A stretch of DNA of 64,000 nt from Akkermansia muciniphila (GCA_945870025.1 CAMBQN010000003.1:1-64000), one strand, 5' to 3'. Positions 29,396 to 39,025 are shown, counted from the stretch's first letter. Notes: generated by a model from the sequence alone, not told the origin. Made by a program: numbers and translations.

Positions 29396-31379
29396 GGCTA
29401 ATGCGTCCCTCCAGCGGCAGGGTGATCGTCACGGTGGTCCCGTTTTCATTGGTATCCACGTCAACCCAGCCGCCGTGATCGACGACGGCCCGCCGCGCCA
29501 GCGGCAATCCCAGCCCCAGCCCGCGTGGCTTGGTCGTGCAGAACGGCGAAAAGAGTTTGTCCCGCACCTCCGCAGCGACGCCCGGGCCGTTGTCGGACAC
29601 GGCGAAGATCAGGGTTCGGGTCGGGTCGGCGCCGTTGCAGCGAACCTGCAGGGAGATGCGGGGCGAGGCGCGGCCGCCGACCGCCTCGTGCGCATTGATC
29701 AGCACGTGGGCCAGACCGTCGATCAGCGCCTCGGCGTCGGCGTCTATCAACGGCAATCCCGCCTCTACCTCCCGGATCCCTTCGAACGTGCCGGGCGCGG
29801 CCCGCTGCGTGGCAAGCGCACAGGCGCGCGTCGCAATCTCGCCCGGCGCAATTTTGCGGAAGACCAGTTGGGGCGGATGGGCGAATGTATTGATCTGGGT
29901 GATGATGGCGTTCAGTCGGCCGACTTCACCGGTCACGATGCTGAAAAACTGCTGGCGGAATTCGGGGTCTGTGTAGCGGTCCGGGAGGAGCTGCGCGAAG
30001 GTGCTGATGGCGACGAGCGGATTGCGCACCTCATGCGACATGGCGGCGGCGAGGTCGTTCCAGAAAGCGTGACGTTCCAGCTCCTCCTGCTTTTCGCGCA
30101 GCAGGCGCTCGTGGGTGATGTCCGTCAGCAGCAGCATGGCGCCCCAGCATGCGTCATTCGCGCCGATGCGCTGGGCGACGGCCCGCAGGGTGCGGCGGCT
30201 CGCGGGATCGGTCCAGATGGCGGGCGCGGCGTCTGCGCCGTTCCGGATCGTCCGCAGGGCCAGATCGGCGATGCGGCTGCCCGATTGCTCCACGGGGCGG
30301 TTGACCGTCTCCGCAGCGGTCACGCCCAGCAGGTGCTCGGCCTCACGGTTGAACCAGCGCACCGTTCCATCCCCAGCAACGGCCAGAATGCCCACGGGAA
30401 GGGCTTCCAGCAGATTTTCGGCCAGCGTTTTCTGGACGGCCAGTTCCTCGACCAGCAGCGCGTTTTCAAGCAGGGTGGCGACCTGCTCGCCGATGACGGC
30501 CAGGTCGGAGAAATCGTGCGACGCAAACGGGATGCCGGTGACGCGGTGGCCGACCGCGATCCAGCCCAGCAGACCCCGTTTACCGATCAGCGGCACGATC
30601 ACCTCCGCGCCGGCGCTGTCGAGCGCGCGCCGCAGCATCTGCTGGTCGCGCAGGTCGGCGACATGGTCGAGATTGGCACGGCAGACCAGATGCGCGTGCC
30701 GGTCCAGCCAGCGCACGAGCGGATCGGCGGGGTCAAACGCGGGCGCATCGGCTCCATCCGGGCAGCGGATGCCCGCCCTCAGACGATAGGACGAATCTTC
30801 GTCCAGCCGGACCACGACGCCCACCCGGGCGAATCGGCCGACGACGGCGATGCCTTCGACCAACTGTTCCAGAAGCTTCTGATGATCGCGGAAATGACGC
30901 GAGGCGCGCCACAATTCATGGAGCGGCGCGAGGTTCAGCGCCGGCTCGGCGGCGGCAGGATACGGGTCCGGCGGGCGGCCGGCGCGCGGTTGCCGCTCCA
31001 AGGCCAGATCCTCGCGGGCCTGACGCAGGAGGATGGCGTGGCGCAAGGTTCGCCGCAACTGGGCCGCAGGCGCGTCGAGCGGCTCCGCAGCAAAGATGTC
31101 GGCATCGCGACAGGTCAGGAACGCCTCGGAATCCGGCAGGCCGATGGCGATCATGCACCCGCGTGATTCCGGGAGGGCGGCGGCGAGCACCGCCTCGGTC
31201 TCGGGGTGCCTCAGATCGAGCACCAGAACCGTGGGGCCGATCCGCTGTTCGGCACGCGTCAGCTCGGAACGGTCCGCCACGGCGAGAATGTTGGCCAATC
31301 CGCCCGCAGCTCGTGCGAGACGGTCGGCCAGATTCGGGGCGCGCGTGAGTAGCAAGCACACGGGGGCAGGTGTCGTCAT
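29373..31379 (-). CDS. PAS/GAF sensor histidine kinase
   Basis: AMSHEVRNPLVAISTFAQLLPDRY H-box, DNGPGVAAEVRDKLFSPFCTTKPRGLGLGLPLA. Confidence 0.9.
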   Translation of the reverse strand: MTTPAPVCLLLTRAPNLADRLARAAGGLANILAVADRSELTRAEQRIGPTVLVLDLRHPETEAVLAAALPESRGCMIAIGLPDSEAFLTCRDADIFAAEPLDAPAAQLRRTLRHAILLRQAREDLALERQPRAGRPPDPYPAAAEPALNLAPLHELWRASRHFRDHQKLLEQLVEGIAVVGRFARVGVVVRLDEDSSYRLRAGIRCPDGADAPAFDPADPLVRWLDRHAHLVCRANLDHVADLRDQQMLRRALDSAGAEVIVPLIGKRGLLGWIAVGHRVTGIPFASHDFSDLAVIGEQVATLLENALLVEELAVQKTLAENLLEALPVGILAVAGDGTVRWFNREAEHLLGVTAAETVNRPVEQSGSRIADLALRTIRNGADAAPAIWTDPASRRTLRAVAQRIGANDACWGAMLLLTDITHERLLREKQEELERHAFWNDLAAAMSHEVRNPLVAISTFAQLLPDRYTDPEFRQQFFSIVTGEVGRLNAIITQINTFAHPPQLVFRKIAPGEIATRACALATQRAAPGTFEGIREVEAGLPLIDADAEALIDGLAHVLINAHEAVGGRASPRISLQVRCNGADPTRTLIFAVSDNGPGVAAEVRDKLFSPFCTTKPRGLGLGLPLARRAVVDHGGWVDVDTNENGTTVTITLPLEGRISHAETADR

Positions 31380-33907
31380 GCCTTTCCTTTCGCTTCAGTA
31401 TCGCCACTGAGGGGGCCTGAGCCAAGCAGGGGCAGCAGCACGTGGAAGCAGGCGCCTGCACCGGGTATGCTCTCCACGTCGATCATGCCCTGGTGTTCGA
31501 TCACGATTCCGTGAGCGACCGACAGACCCAGACCGGTACCGGTGGGCTTGGTCGTGAAGAACGGATCAAAAATCTGCGCCTTGTCCTCCGGTGAAATGCC
31601 GCGGCCGGTGTCCTGCACCCGCACCTCGATCCACGCATCCGCCCGTGTCCCGGCGTGATCCCAGCGAGGATCGGGTCTTGTGACGACCTGCGTAGTCACC
31701 GTCAGCGTGCCGCCACGCTCCATCGCGTCCATGCCATTCAGGAACAAGTTGATGAACACCTGGCTCAGCAGCCCCTGATCGCCCAGCAAATGGTCGTTTT
31801 CGGCCTCGTAACGGCGTACGAACACCAGTCCTCGCGCCTTAATCTGCTGGGCGACCAGCGTGCCGGCTGCATCGAGCATGGCGTGCAGCGTGAGCGGATT
31901 CAGCGTCGGCTTGACCGGTCGGGAGAAGTTGAGAAGCTGCGAGACGATCGCGTTGATCCGTTCGACCTCGTTGCCGAGCAGCGGCACGAAGGTGTTGCGA
32001 AAGTCCGGGTCGTCGTAATGGTCGGGAAGGAGCTGGATGAACGTCTTGAGTCCGACGAGCGGGTTCTTGATCTCGTGGGCCATGCCGGCCGCCATCGTGC
32101 CGATGCTCGCCAGCCGGTCGCTGCGCCGGATCTGTTCTTCCAGCTTCCGGATGGCGGAGGTGTCTTGAACGACCAGCAACGCGCCCGCCGAGGACCCGGC
32201 GGGGCCGCTGAAAACGGCGGTGGAGAAGCGAATCGCCTGTTCGCGGGGCGACTGCGGATACAGCCGTATATCCTGATCGCGCACACCCCGGCCCGAATCG
32301 AGGCAGGCGCGCAGATGGTCCCAGATCGGCGCGGGCAGAACGTCAGCGGCGGATCTGCCGATGACCTCCCCGTCCGGGGCCAGTCGCAGAATGCGTTGCG
32401 CCTCGCGGTTGCAGACGGTGACCTGCCGGTCGGCGCCGACGGCGACGACGCCGGTCACCAGGTTGTCGAGCAGCACCTCGTTGTAGATGCGTGCGTCCTG
32501 AAGCCGCGTGTACAGCGTGGCGTTCTCGATCGCGAACCCCAACTGATCCCCGAGGAACGCCATCGCGTCCTCTTCGCGCTGGCCGAAAATCCGGCCGTTC
32601 TGACGACGGCCGAGGAGGAGAAATCCCGCCAGGCCGTTCTTGGATTTGAGCGCGACCGCCACCTCGACGTCCAACCGGGCGAGGACGCGTTCGGCCTGCA
32701 TCTCCAACGACGTGTTGCCGCCGCGCCGCAGCACGTCGCGGATCAGGGGGTAGCGCTCCGCCCGCAAGGCGTGCACCAGCGGATCGGTTTCGCCGATGAA
32801 CTCATCCCAATCCCCGCCTCGGCTCGGATGCTGCACGTAGCGTGAACCATCATGGAGGTACACGCAAATACGGGAGACGCCGAGCGCGTTCTGCAGCAAC
32901 CGGCTGAAATCGGCGAACAATGCGTCAACCGTGGTAATGGACCGGGCCAGATCACCCCCCTCGCGCACCAGTTGGGACAACGCATCATGGTCTCTCTCGA
33001 ACAATAGACTGGCCTGGCGCCTGAGGAACGCATTCGCCGGCGTGAGACTCAGCGCGACGGCGATGGCGGCAACCACATGGGCCGCATTACGCAGCGACTC
33101 ATCAGTTCCATAAAAGGGGAGGATCCGAACCAGGCGGAACACCACGGTGTACAAGACCGCCAGAGCACACGCCACCAGTGCCCAGATGATCGCGCGCCGC
33201 AGAAATTCGCCCACGCCCATGATGTGACGGGTGGCGATCCCGTAGGCCATCGCGCTGTGCCAGATGACCACGGTGAAGGGCGTGAACCGCGCACTTTGCG
33301 ACGATCCGGTGAACAGGGGAATCACAAGCACCAGCAAGACGCCGGGAACAAACGAAAACAGCGATCCATACGCCAGGATCTGCATTTCCATCCGGTACAC
33401 GCCTTCTGCCCGAGCCAGCGACCGGAAGAAACTCCAGACCAGCGCCACCACGGCGACTATCCATAAACCGACAAAGAGGCCGAACCCCGGCCCGTAGAGA
33501 GGCTCTCCGATCGCGTTTCCGCCGACCGACAACCGCGCGCCAGCCAGAAAGAAGCGGGTCTGGGACAAGACGGCGGCGCCAACTACCGTCGCCGCCAACA
33601 GCCACGAACGGCGCAGCAAACGGACGAGCGTTGTCGTGGGCTGGGCAGCGGCTGCACGCAACAGATGGAACAACAAGGGGATGAAAACGCTCGTGGCGCA
33701 GGCCTGGCGGATCCAGAACTCCAGCCACGCCTCGCTTGTCGTGATAGAGCCAAAGTACTGACAGGACAACCAGAGGGCGAACACCAGGGAGAGAATGAGG
33801 AAAACACGGTTGGCCAGTCGGCCCACATTGGTCATGAACACGATCACGCCGATCAGCAGGTTGATCGCGATCACGACAGGCAGCGCAATGATGAACAGGT
33901 TCGTCAT
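31376..33907 (-). CDS. Membrane-bound sensor histidine kinase (multi-TM N-terminus, GAF, PAS)
   Basis: N-terminal TM helices; AGMAHEIKNPLVGLKTFIQLLPDHY H-box; DTGRGISPEDKAQIFDPFFTTKPTGTGLGLSVAHGI. Confidence 0.9.
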   Translation of the reverse strand: MTNLFIIALPVVIAINLLIGVIVFMTNVGRLANRVFLILSLVFALWLSCQYFGSITTSEAWLEFWIRQACATSVFIPLLFHLLRAAAAQPTTTLVRLLRRSWLLAATVVGAAVLSQTRFFLAGARLSVGGNAIGEPLYGPGFGLFVGLWIVAVVALVWSFFRSLARAEGVYRMEMQILAYGSLFSFVPGVLLVLVIPLFTGSSQSARFTPFTVVIWHSAMAYGIATRHIMGVGEFLRRAIIWALVACALAVLYTVVFRLVRILPFYGTDESLRNAAHVVAAIAVALSLTPANAFLRRQASLLFERDHDALSQLVREGGDLARSITTVDALFADFSRLLQNALGVSRICVYLHDGSRYVQHPSRGGDWDEFIGETDPLVHALRAERYPLIRDVLRRGGNTSLEMQAERVLARLDVEVAVALKSKNGLAGFLLLGRRQNGRIFGQREEDAMAFLGDQLGFAIENATLYTRLQDARIYNEVLLDNLVTGVVAVGADRQVTVCNREAQRILRLAPDGEVIGRSAADVLPAPIWDHLRACLDSGRGVRDQDIRLYPQSPREQAIRFSTAVFSGPAGSSAGALLVVQDTSAIRKLEEQIRRSDRLASIGTMAAGMAHEIKNPLVGLKTFIQLLPDHYDDPDFRNTFVPLLGNEVERINAIVSQLLNFSRPVKPTLNPLTLHAMLDAAGTLVAQQIKARGLVFVRRYEAENDHLLGDQGLLSQVFINLFLNGMDAMERGGTLTVTTQVVTRPDPRWDHAGTRADAWIEVRVQDTGRGISPEDKAQIFDPFFTTKPTGTGLGLSVAHGIVIEHQGMIDVESIPGAGACFHVLLPLLGSGPLSGDTEAKGKA

Positions 33908-35160
33908 GGCGGCGGTCTCCTCACCACGAGCGTGGTGTTGCCGCCTCCCATGCCATGGACGTTGATCAACGCGTGTTCGATCCGCATCCGCCGCGCCTGG
34001 GGCACGTAGTCGAGATCGCAGGCCGGATCGGGCGTCCGGTAATTCGCCGTCGGCGGGACCCAATTGTCGCGCATCGCGAGCGCGCAGGCGATGATCTCCA
34101 GCGGACCGGCCGACGCCAGCGGGTTGCCGGTGACGCCCTTGATGGATGAAACCGGAATGTGGTAGGCGCGGGATCCCAGCACGTTGCGGATCATGGCTGT
34201 CTCGACGCGATCAATCACGACATCGCTCGGCCCATGCGCACACACGTAATCAATCGCCCCGGCATCGAGCCGCGCATTGGCCATAGCCAGAGACATGCAC
34301 ACCCCCAGGCCCTCAGCCGTCGGCGCGCCAAACGTATCGGCATACGATGCCCCGCCGCAGATCTCCATCCACGCGCGAGCGCCACGCCCACGCGCGTGGG
34401 CCAGACTCTCCAGCACCAGGATGCCTGAACCTTCGCCCAACACACCGCCATCACGATCACGGTCAAAGGGCCGGCTGGCGCGCTGGGGGTCCTCGTTGCG
34501 GCAGGAGAGCATCTTGCTCGTGCAGAATGCGGAACAGGTGGTCGCGCAGATCGACGCATCCGTGCCTCCTGCGATCGCAATGTCCGTTCGCCCCGTGCGA
34601 ATCGCCTCGACTGCGTTCGAGACCGCATCCGCACCGGCCTTGCACGCTGCCGCCACGGTCTGATACGAAATCCGTGTGCCAATATATTCCGCCAATGTTG
34701 TGGCGACGCAATGGGGTTGTGTCGCCCAAACCACCCAGGGGCGCACGTGGTTCGGATGACCCTTGTACACGTTGTGCGCCGCCTCCTCGACCACCTCGAT
34801 TGCACTTGTGCTGACCCCAATGCACACGTTCACCTGACGTATGGACTTCGCCAGACTTCCGGTGCTTAGTCCCGCATCGGTCAGCGCCATATCCAAAGCC
34901 GCCAATGCAAAATGCGCTTGCCGTGGTATGCGCTTCCACTTGATGCCCGCCGGCAAATGGATGCTCGGGTCAAACCCCTTCACCTCTGCCGCGATGCGAA
35001 TGGGCAAGTGGGAGGCATCGAACAAGGTGATGGGACCGACTCCCGATCGACCTTCGACGAGCGTTTGCCAGAACGCATCGACACCGATGCCATTGGCGGC
35101 CACCACTCCGATTCCGGTGACAACGACACGTCGATCATCATTGTGATACACATTGCTCAT
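33904..35160 (-). CDS. Beta-ketoacyl synthase-like protein with apparent Cys-His-Asn triad
   Basis: TVAAACKAGADAV nucleophile, VCAHGPSDVVID, SSIKGVTGNPLASAGPLE (Asn where FabF-type enzymes have His); 4-bp overlap with the downstream kinase gene. Confidence 0.85.
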   Translation of the reverse strand: MSNVYHNDDRRVVVTGIGVVAANGIGVDAFWQTLVEGRSGVGPITLFDASHLPIRIAAEVKGFDPSIHLPAGIKWKRIPRQAHFALAALDMALTDAGLSTGSLAKSIRQVNVCIGVSTSAIEVVEEAAHNVYKGHPNHVRPWVVWATQPHCVATTLAEYIGTRISYQTVAAACKAGADAVSNAVEAIRTGRTDIAIAGGTDASICATTCSAFCTSKMLSCRNEDPQRASRPFDRDRDGGVLGEGSGILVLESLAHARGRGARAWMEICGGASYADTFGAPTAEGLGVCMSLAMANARLDAGAIDYVCAHGPSDVVIDRVETAMIRNVLGSRAYHIPVSSIKGVTGNPLASAGPLEIIACALAMRDNWVPPTANYRTPDPACDLDYVPQARRMRIEHALINVHGMGGGNTTLVVRRPPP

Positions 35161-35206
35161 GAAAGGATGGGGAGTAGTTTCGCACCAAAGCCTGGCGATT
35201 GTCCAA

Positions 35207-35218
35207 TACAATATTGTA
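35207..35218. promoter_or_regulatory. Perfect 12-bp palindrome TACAATATTGTA upstream of the ketoacyl synthase operon
   Basis: Perfect dyad 47 bp upstream of the start codon at 35160. Confidence 0.4.
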
Positions 35219-35276
35219 CACGTTTGGAGATGATTTCCCGTGGTAAGCTCAAGCGTGTACATTATTGAACACCGCG

Positions 35277-35408
35277 CGTCTCGTTCTCATTATGGCATCC
35301 GCTATCGGAATCCAAATCGGGATCGGGACCGAAATCGATGAAAAATCGATGAAATCGGCCCCGATAGCGATTTCGACGGTACGGATGCGCTCATATAGAG
35401 AATTGCTG
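35277..35408. repeat. Degenerate hexamer hairpin element G (related to element F)
   Basis: NNATCG-type units around 35298-35340 and 35360-35380; GGCATCCG / CGGATGCG inverted repeat; right end AGAATTGCTG shared with F. Confidence 0.5.
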
Positions 35409-35426
35409 CCCACCCGCAGACGCCGG

Positions 35427-35442
35427 TGGCACGAATGGTGCT
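35427..35442 (+). promoter_or_regulatory. Putative sigma-54 (-24/-12) promoter of fadL-like gene
   Basis: TGGCACGAATGGTGCT, GG-N10-GC spacing, close match to TGGCACG-N4-TTGCW. Confidence 0.65.
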
Positions 35443-35502
35443 AAGCGTTCATGCGTCGGCAATCGGATTCAGAAGTTTTATAGCAAGCCAAGCGAATGGA
35501 GG

Positions 35503-36747
35503 ATGACCTTAATGAAACGGTATTCTGTGATCTACTTCGCACTGGCCCTGATAGGGCTTGGGGTTCTGAGCGTTCGGGCGGATGGTTTCCGCAATCCGCC
35601 CGACACGGCGGCGGCGCTTGGAAAATCGGGCAAGCACATCGTCTGGGTTGACGATGCCTCGGCGATCTTTTACAACCCGGCCAATCTCACTGAGGTCGCG
35701 TCACGGCAGGTGCAGATCTCGTCCCTGCTCGGCTATAGCCACGCCGACTATAGCGGTCAACTCGGACAAACCGAAACCGAGTCGCCGTGGTGCGTGTTAC
35801 CCGGATTCGCCATCGCCTGGCCGCTGCCGAAAAACAGCGATCTGACGCTGGGATTCGGCGTCCACGTCCCCTTCGGACGCCAGACACGGTGGGATGCCGA
35901 CGGTGATCTCCGTTACGCGGCGCCCGTATTCAGCAGCATGTCCGTGATGGATTTCTCGCCCGCCCTGGCCTGGCGCGTCTCCGACTCCGTCTCGATCGGC
36001 GCCGGTCTCGATCTGTACTACGGGCGTCTGCAATTGCGCCAATTGCTCCCGTTCAGCCCCGGTAGCCGCATCGCCGCCGAGGCGGACGGACTCGCCGCAG
36101 GCGCCAATGCCGGCATCACTTGGCGCATCACGCCCAGCCAACGCCTCGCCCTAACCTGCCGCTCGCCGTTCGACTTGAAATTCAGGGGCGAAATGAAGAC
36201 GGACGAAATCCCCGTTTTTTTGCCGTCGGTCCCCACAAGCGACATCGAGACCACATTCAAGTACCCGACCATCGTGGCGCTCGGTTATGGCGTGCGCCTC
36301 ACAGACACCCTGCGTGTCGAGGCGAACGCCGAGTGGCTGCAGTTCTCGCGTTTCAAGACGATGGCGATTGACGCGGGCGCCAATAACCCGCTGGCTGGCA
36401 TTCTGGGACTCTCCAGCACCCCGCAAAATTGGAATGACACGTGGACGTTCGGCGTGGGCGCCGACTGGCGCTTCGTTCCCGACTGGACGCTGCGCGCGGG
36501 CTACCTCCACCTGCAAAGCCCGATACCGAACCAGACGTTCGCGCCGATGGCGCTGGACGTTGACCAGTCGATCGTCAGCATCGGTCTCGGCTACCAGACC
36601 GGACGCCATGCCATTGATATCGCCTACGCCCTCGGCCTTTTCAATAAGCGCCGGATCGGCGACGACAATCAGAACCCACTCTATAGGCAGGGCACGTATA
36701 CCTTTGAAGGCCATCTCGCCGCGTTGACCTACACGTATGCCTTTTGA
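35503..36747 (+). CDS. OmpP1/FadL family outer-membrane transporter
   Basis: Signal peptide; ADGFRNPPDTAAALGKSG...DDASAIFYNPANLTEV; repeated beta-strands, C-terminal aromatic ...LTYTYAF. Confidence 0.88.
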   Translation: MTLMKRYSVIYFALALIGLGVLSVRADGFRNPPDTAAALGKSGKHIVWVDDASAIFYNPANLTEVASRQVQISSLLGYSHADYSGQLGQTETESPWCVLPGFAIAWPLPKNSDLTLGFGVHVPFGRQTRWDADGDLRYAAPVFSSMSVMDFSPALAWRVSDSVSIGAGLDLYYGRLQLRQLLPFSPGSRIAAEADGLAAGANAGITWRITPSQRLALTCRSPFDLKFRGEMKTDEIPVFLPSVPTSDIETTFKYPTIVALGYGVRLTDTLRVEANAEWLQFSRFKTMAIDAGANNPLAGILGLSSTPQNWNDTWTFGVGADWRFVPDWTLRAGYLHLQSPIPNQTFAPMALDVDQSIVSIGLGYQTGRHAIDIAYALGLFNKRRIGDDNQNPLYRQGTYTFEGHLAALTYTYAF

Positions 36748-36823
36748 CCTCCAATCCGGAAACTGGCATGCTCGACCCTTCGAGATTTTGTTGCGTTCTT
36801 TTGGATATAATCAGGAGGCCCAC

Positions 36824-38011
36824 ATGAATCACGACGAACCTGTTCAGAATGATGATGCGCGTCCGACCATTCTCGTGATTGACGACGAGCTCGGACCGCG
36901 CGAGAGCCTGCGCTTCCTGCTCAAGGACGCTTACCACGTGTGGTGCGCGGATTCGGTCGAACGCGGTCTGGCTCTCTTGCGCCAACACACGCCGGATACC
37001 GTGATCATGGACATCCGCATGCCCGGCTGCAACGGAATCGAAGGGCTCCGCGAAATCCGCAAGCTGGATTCCGATCTAGCCGTGATCCTGCTCACCGGCT
37101 TCGCAGCCCTCGGCACGGCGCAGGAAGCAATCCGCCACGAGGCGAACGACTACATGGAGAAACCCTTTGACGCGGCGGAAATGCGCCGTGCGGTTCAGCG
37201 CCATGTCGAACAGACCCGGCTGCGCCGCAAACGCGACAAGCTTCTGAGTGATGCGGACGCATTGGAGCGGCGCATCCGCGAACTCGAGGGCAAGGGCTGG
37301 CTGGCCGAATTGGGGCAGGTCTCCGCTGAGTTTGTCCATGACCTGCGTAACACCCTCACCGTGGCCAGCGGGTCCTCAAGCCTGCTGCGGATGGAGTTCG
37401 AAGGTTTGCCGCAACAGCAGGCCGACGCGCAGCCGGAGACCGGCCACTATCTGGACAAGCTGGAGAATTCGATGAAGCAGTGCGTCGACATGCTCGACTC
37501 GTGGCAGCGCCTGATCCGCCAGACCCCCCAGCAGCAGACACCGTTTCCTTTTCACGAGTTCGTCGGCGCCTGTGTCGAAAACGCCCGACCCGCCGCAGAC
37601 GCCGCCCATGCCAAGATTGCGTGCGAGACTTCGGGATGCGACACCCCCATCATCGGCGACCGCGTGCAACTTGCGCGCGTGCTGGCCAATCTCATCTTTA
37701 ATGCGATCCACGCCCTGCCGCCCGACCACGGGCTGATCCGCGTCCGCTCGGAAATCCTCGACACCTCCGTCCGCGTCAGCGTGGCGGACAACGGATGCGG
37801 TATTTCCGAGCAGAACCTGCAGCACATCTTCACGGCGAACTTCACCACCCGCCACGCCCTGGGCGGCATGGGGCTGGGCTTGTTCATCGCACAAAAGGTC
37901 GCCCAAGCGCACAACGGCACGCTAACCGTCGAAAGCGCCGTCAACCGGGGGACGACGTTCACCCTGGTTCTCCCGCGTGCCGCGCAGGTCAAGGACGACG
38001 GCGCGGCCTGA
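36824..38011 (+). CDS. Receiver-histidine kinase protein (N-terminal receiver, C-terminal HATPase)
   Basis: ILVIDDELGPRES..VIMDIRMPG..EKPFDAAEM; EFVHDLRNTLTVASG; DNGCGISEQNLQHIF; GGMGLGLFIAQKVAQAH. Confidence 0.9.
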   Translation: MNHDEPVQNDDARPTILVIDDELGPRESLRFLLKDAYHVWCADSVERGLALLRQHTPDTVIMDIRMPGCNGIEGLREIRKLDSDLAVILLTGFAALGTAQEAIRHEANDYMEKPFDAAEMRRAVQRHVEQTRLRRKRDKLLSDADALERRIRELEGKGWLAELGQVSAEFVHDLRNTLTVASGSSSLLRMEFEGLPQQQADAQPETGHYLDKLENSMKQCVDMLDSWQRLIRQTPQQQTPFPFHEFVGACVENARPAADAAHAKIACETSGCDTPIIGDRVQLARVLANLIFNAIHALPPDHGLIRVRSEILDTSVRVSVADNGCGISEQNLQHIFTANFTTRHALGGMGLGLFIAQKVAQAHNGTLTVESAVNRGTTFTLVLPRAAQVKDDGAA

Positions 38012-38744
38012 AGGGCAACGGAAAAAGTGCCCAGACGTCGTCCGCATACCGCCGGTAGTCCGCGCCGAACAATTCGCGCAGGAAGCGTTCCTCGTAATAC
38101 CCACGCGCCACCTCCAGCGGGATGAAAACCAGCACGCCGAAGAGCAGGGCGCCCCAGGCGCCCAGAAACAGTGGTATCCCGACGATCTCCAGACAGGCTC
38201 CGAAATAGAGCGGATGCCGCATGAGCCGGTAGGGGCCCTCGCGCACCAGATGCCGTTCGCCTTCGGTATCCGAGACATCTACATGCCACTGGTGCCGCAA
38301 CATGTGGAACGCCCAATACCGCCATGTAACCCCCGCCACGTAAATCGCCAGGCCGGTCGCGAAGAGACCGGGAGGCGGCGCATGCTGACGCAGCAGAAAC
38401 TCGGCAACCGCTCCGCCCAGCGTCAGCGGGTACGCATAGCCCACGGCAATCGCCGTCCAGTCCCGCCCCGCTCCGTCCCGGACTCGCCCAAGCCCCTGCC
38501 GCACGTACATGGCCCAGACGCGCTCCGCACACACCGCGATGAAAAGGAGCACGCCCACCGCTTTGCCCGAAAACCCCGGTGTGACCGGAAACAGCGCCAC
38601 CGGCAACAGCACCACCAGAGCGACCAGAACCGTCACACCGTGAAACAGGAGCACACAATGTCGGGGCGCCCGGACCGCATCCACAGTAGCCGCCACAGGA
38701 CTTGTTTCGGTGTGTTTCATCCACTTCTCTTTCGTGCGTGTCAC
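37989..38744 (-). CDS. Isoprenylcysteine carboxyl methyltransferase (ICMT/PEMT)-like membrane methyltransferase
   Basis: LVREGPYRLMRHPLYFGACLEIVG...ARGYYEERFLRELFGADYRRY. Confidence 0.82.
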   Translation of the reverse strand: MTRTKEKWMKHTETSPVAATVDAVRAPRHCVLLFHGVTVLVALVVLLPVALFPVTPGFSGKAVGVLLFIAVCAERVWAMYVRQGLGRVRDGAGRDWTAIAVGYAYPLTLGGAVAEFLLRQHAPPPGLFATGLAIYVAGVTWRYWAFHMLRHQWHVDVSDTEGERHLVREGPYRLMRHPLYFGACLEIVGIPLFLGAWGALLFGVLVFIPLEVARGYYEERFLRELFGADYRRYADDVWALFPLPFRPRRRP

Positions 38745-38888
38745 CCAGTCGCCGTTGCATTCGCGCAGACCGTTCCGGCAGACGCCGTCGGACTGCCGGA
38801 CATTCCCCTGTGTTCAAATGCAACTGTGTTCAGATCATCGCTCATTCTGCCGTCGCTGTCAAACGATCTTGACGCAGGCTGCATCGCA

Positions 38889-38940
38889 GGCATCCGTATC
38901 TGTCGGGCATCCGTATCTGTCGAGGCATCCGTATCTTGAC
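38889..38940. repeat. Three direct repeats of a 17-mer GGCATCCGTATCTGTCG upstream of the radical SAM gene
   Basis: 38889-38905, 38906-38922 (identical), 38924-38940 (diverged 3' end). Confidence 0.9.
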
Positions 38941-39025
38941 GGCTTCAATCCCTTCTGATAAGTTTCATCTCACACGATCTATTTCGGAGTCACTCATGGA
39001 CGCGCGTTCGGGAGAATAAAGTCCG

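Noticed and set aside
29394-31166. 590-aa + strand ORF opposite the PAS histidine kinase
   Set aside because: Mirror ORF with no recognisable motifs; the sense strand has complete kinase boxes.
38889-38940. Possible mini-CRISPR
   Set aside because: Repeats are back-to-back with no unique spacers and there are no cas genes in the window.
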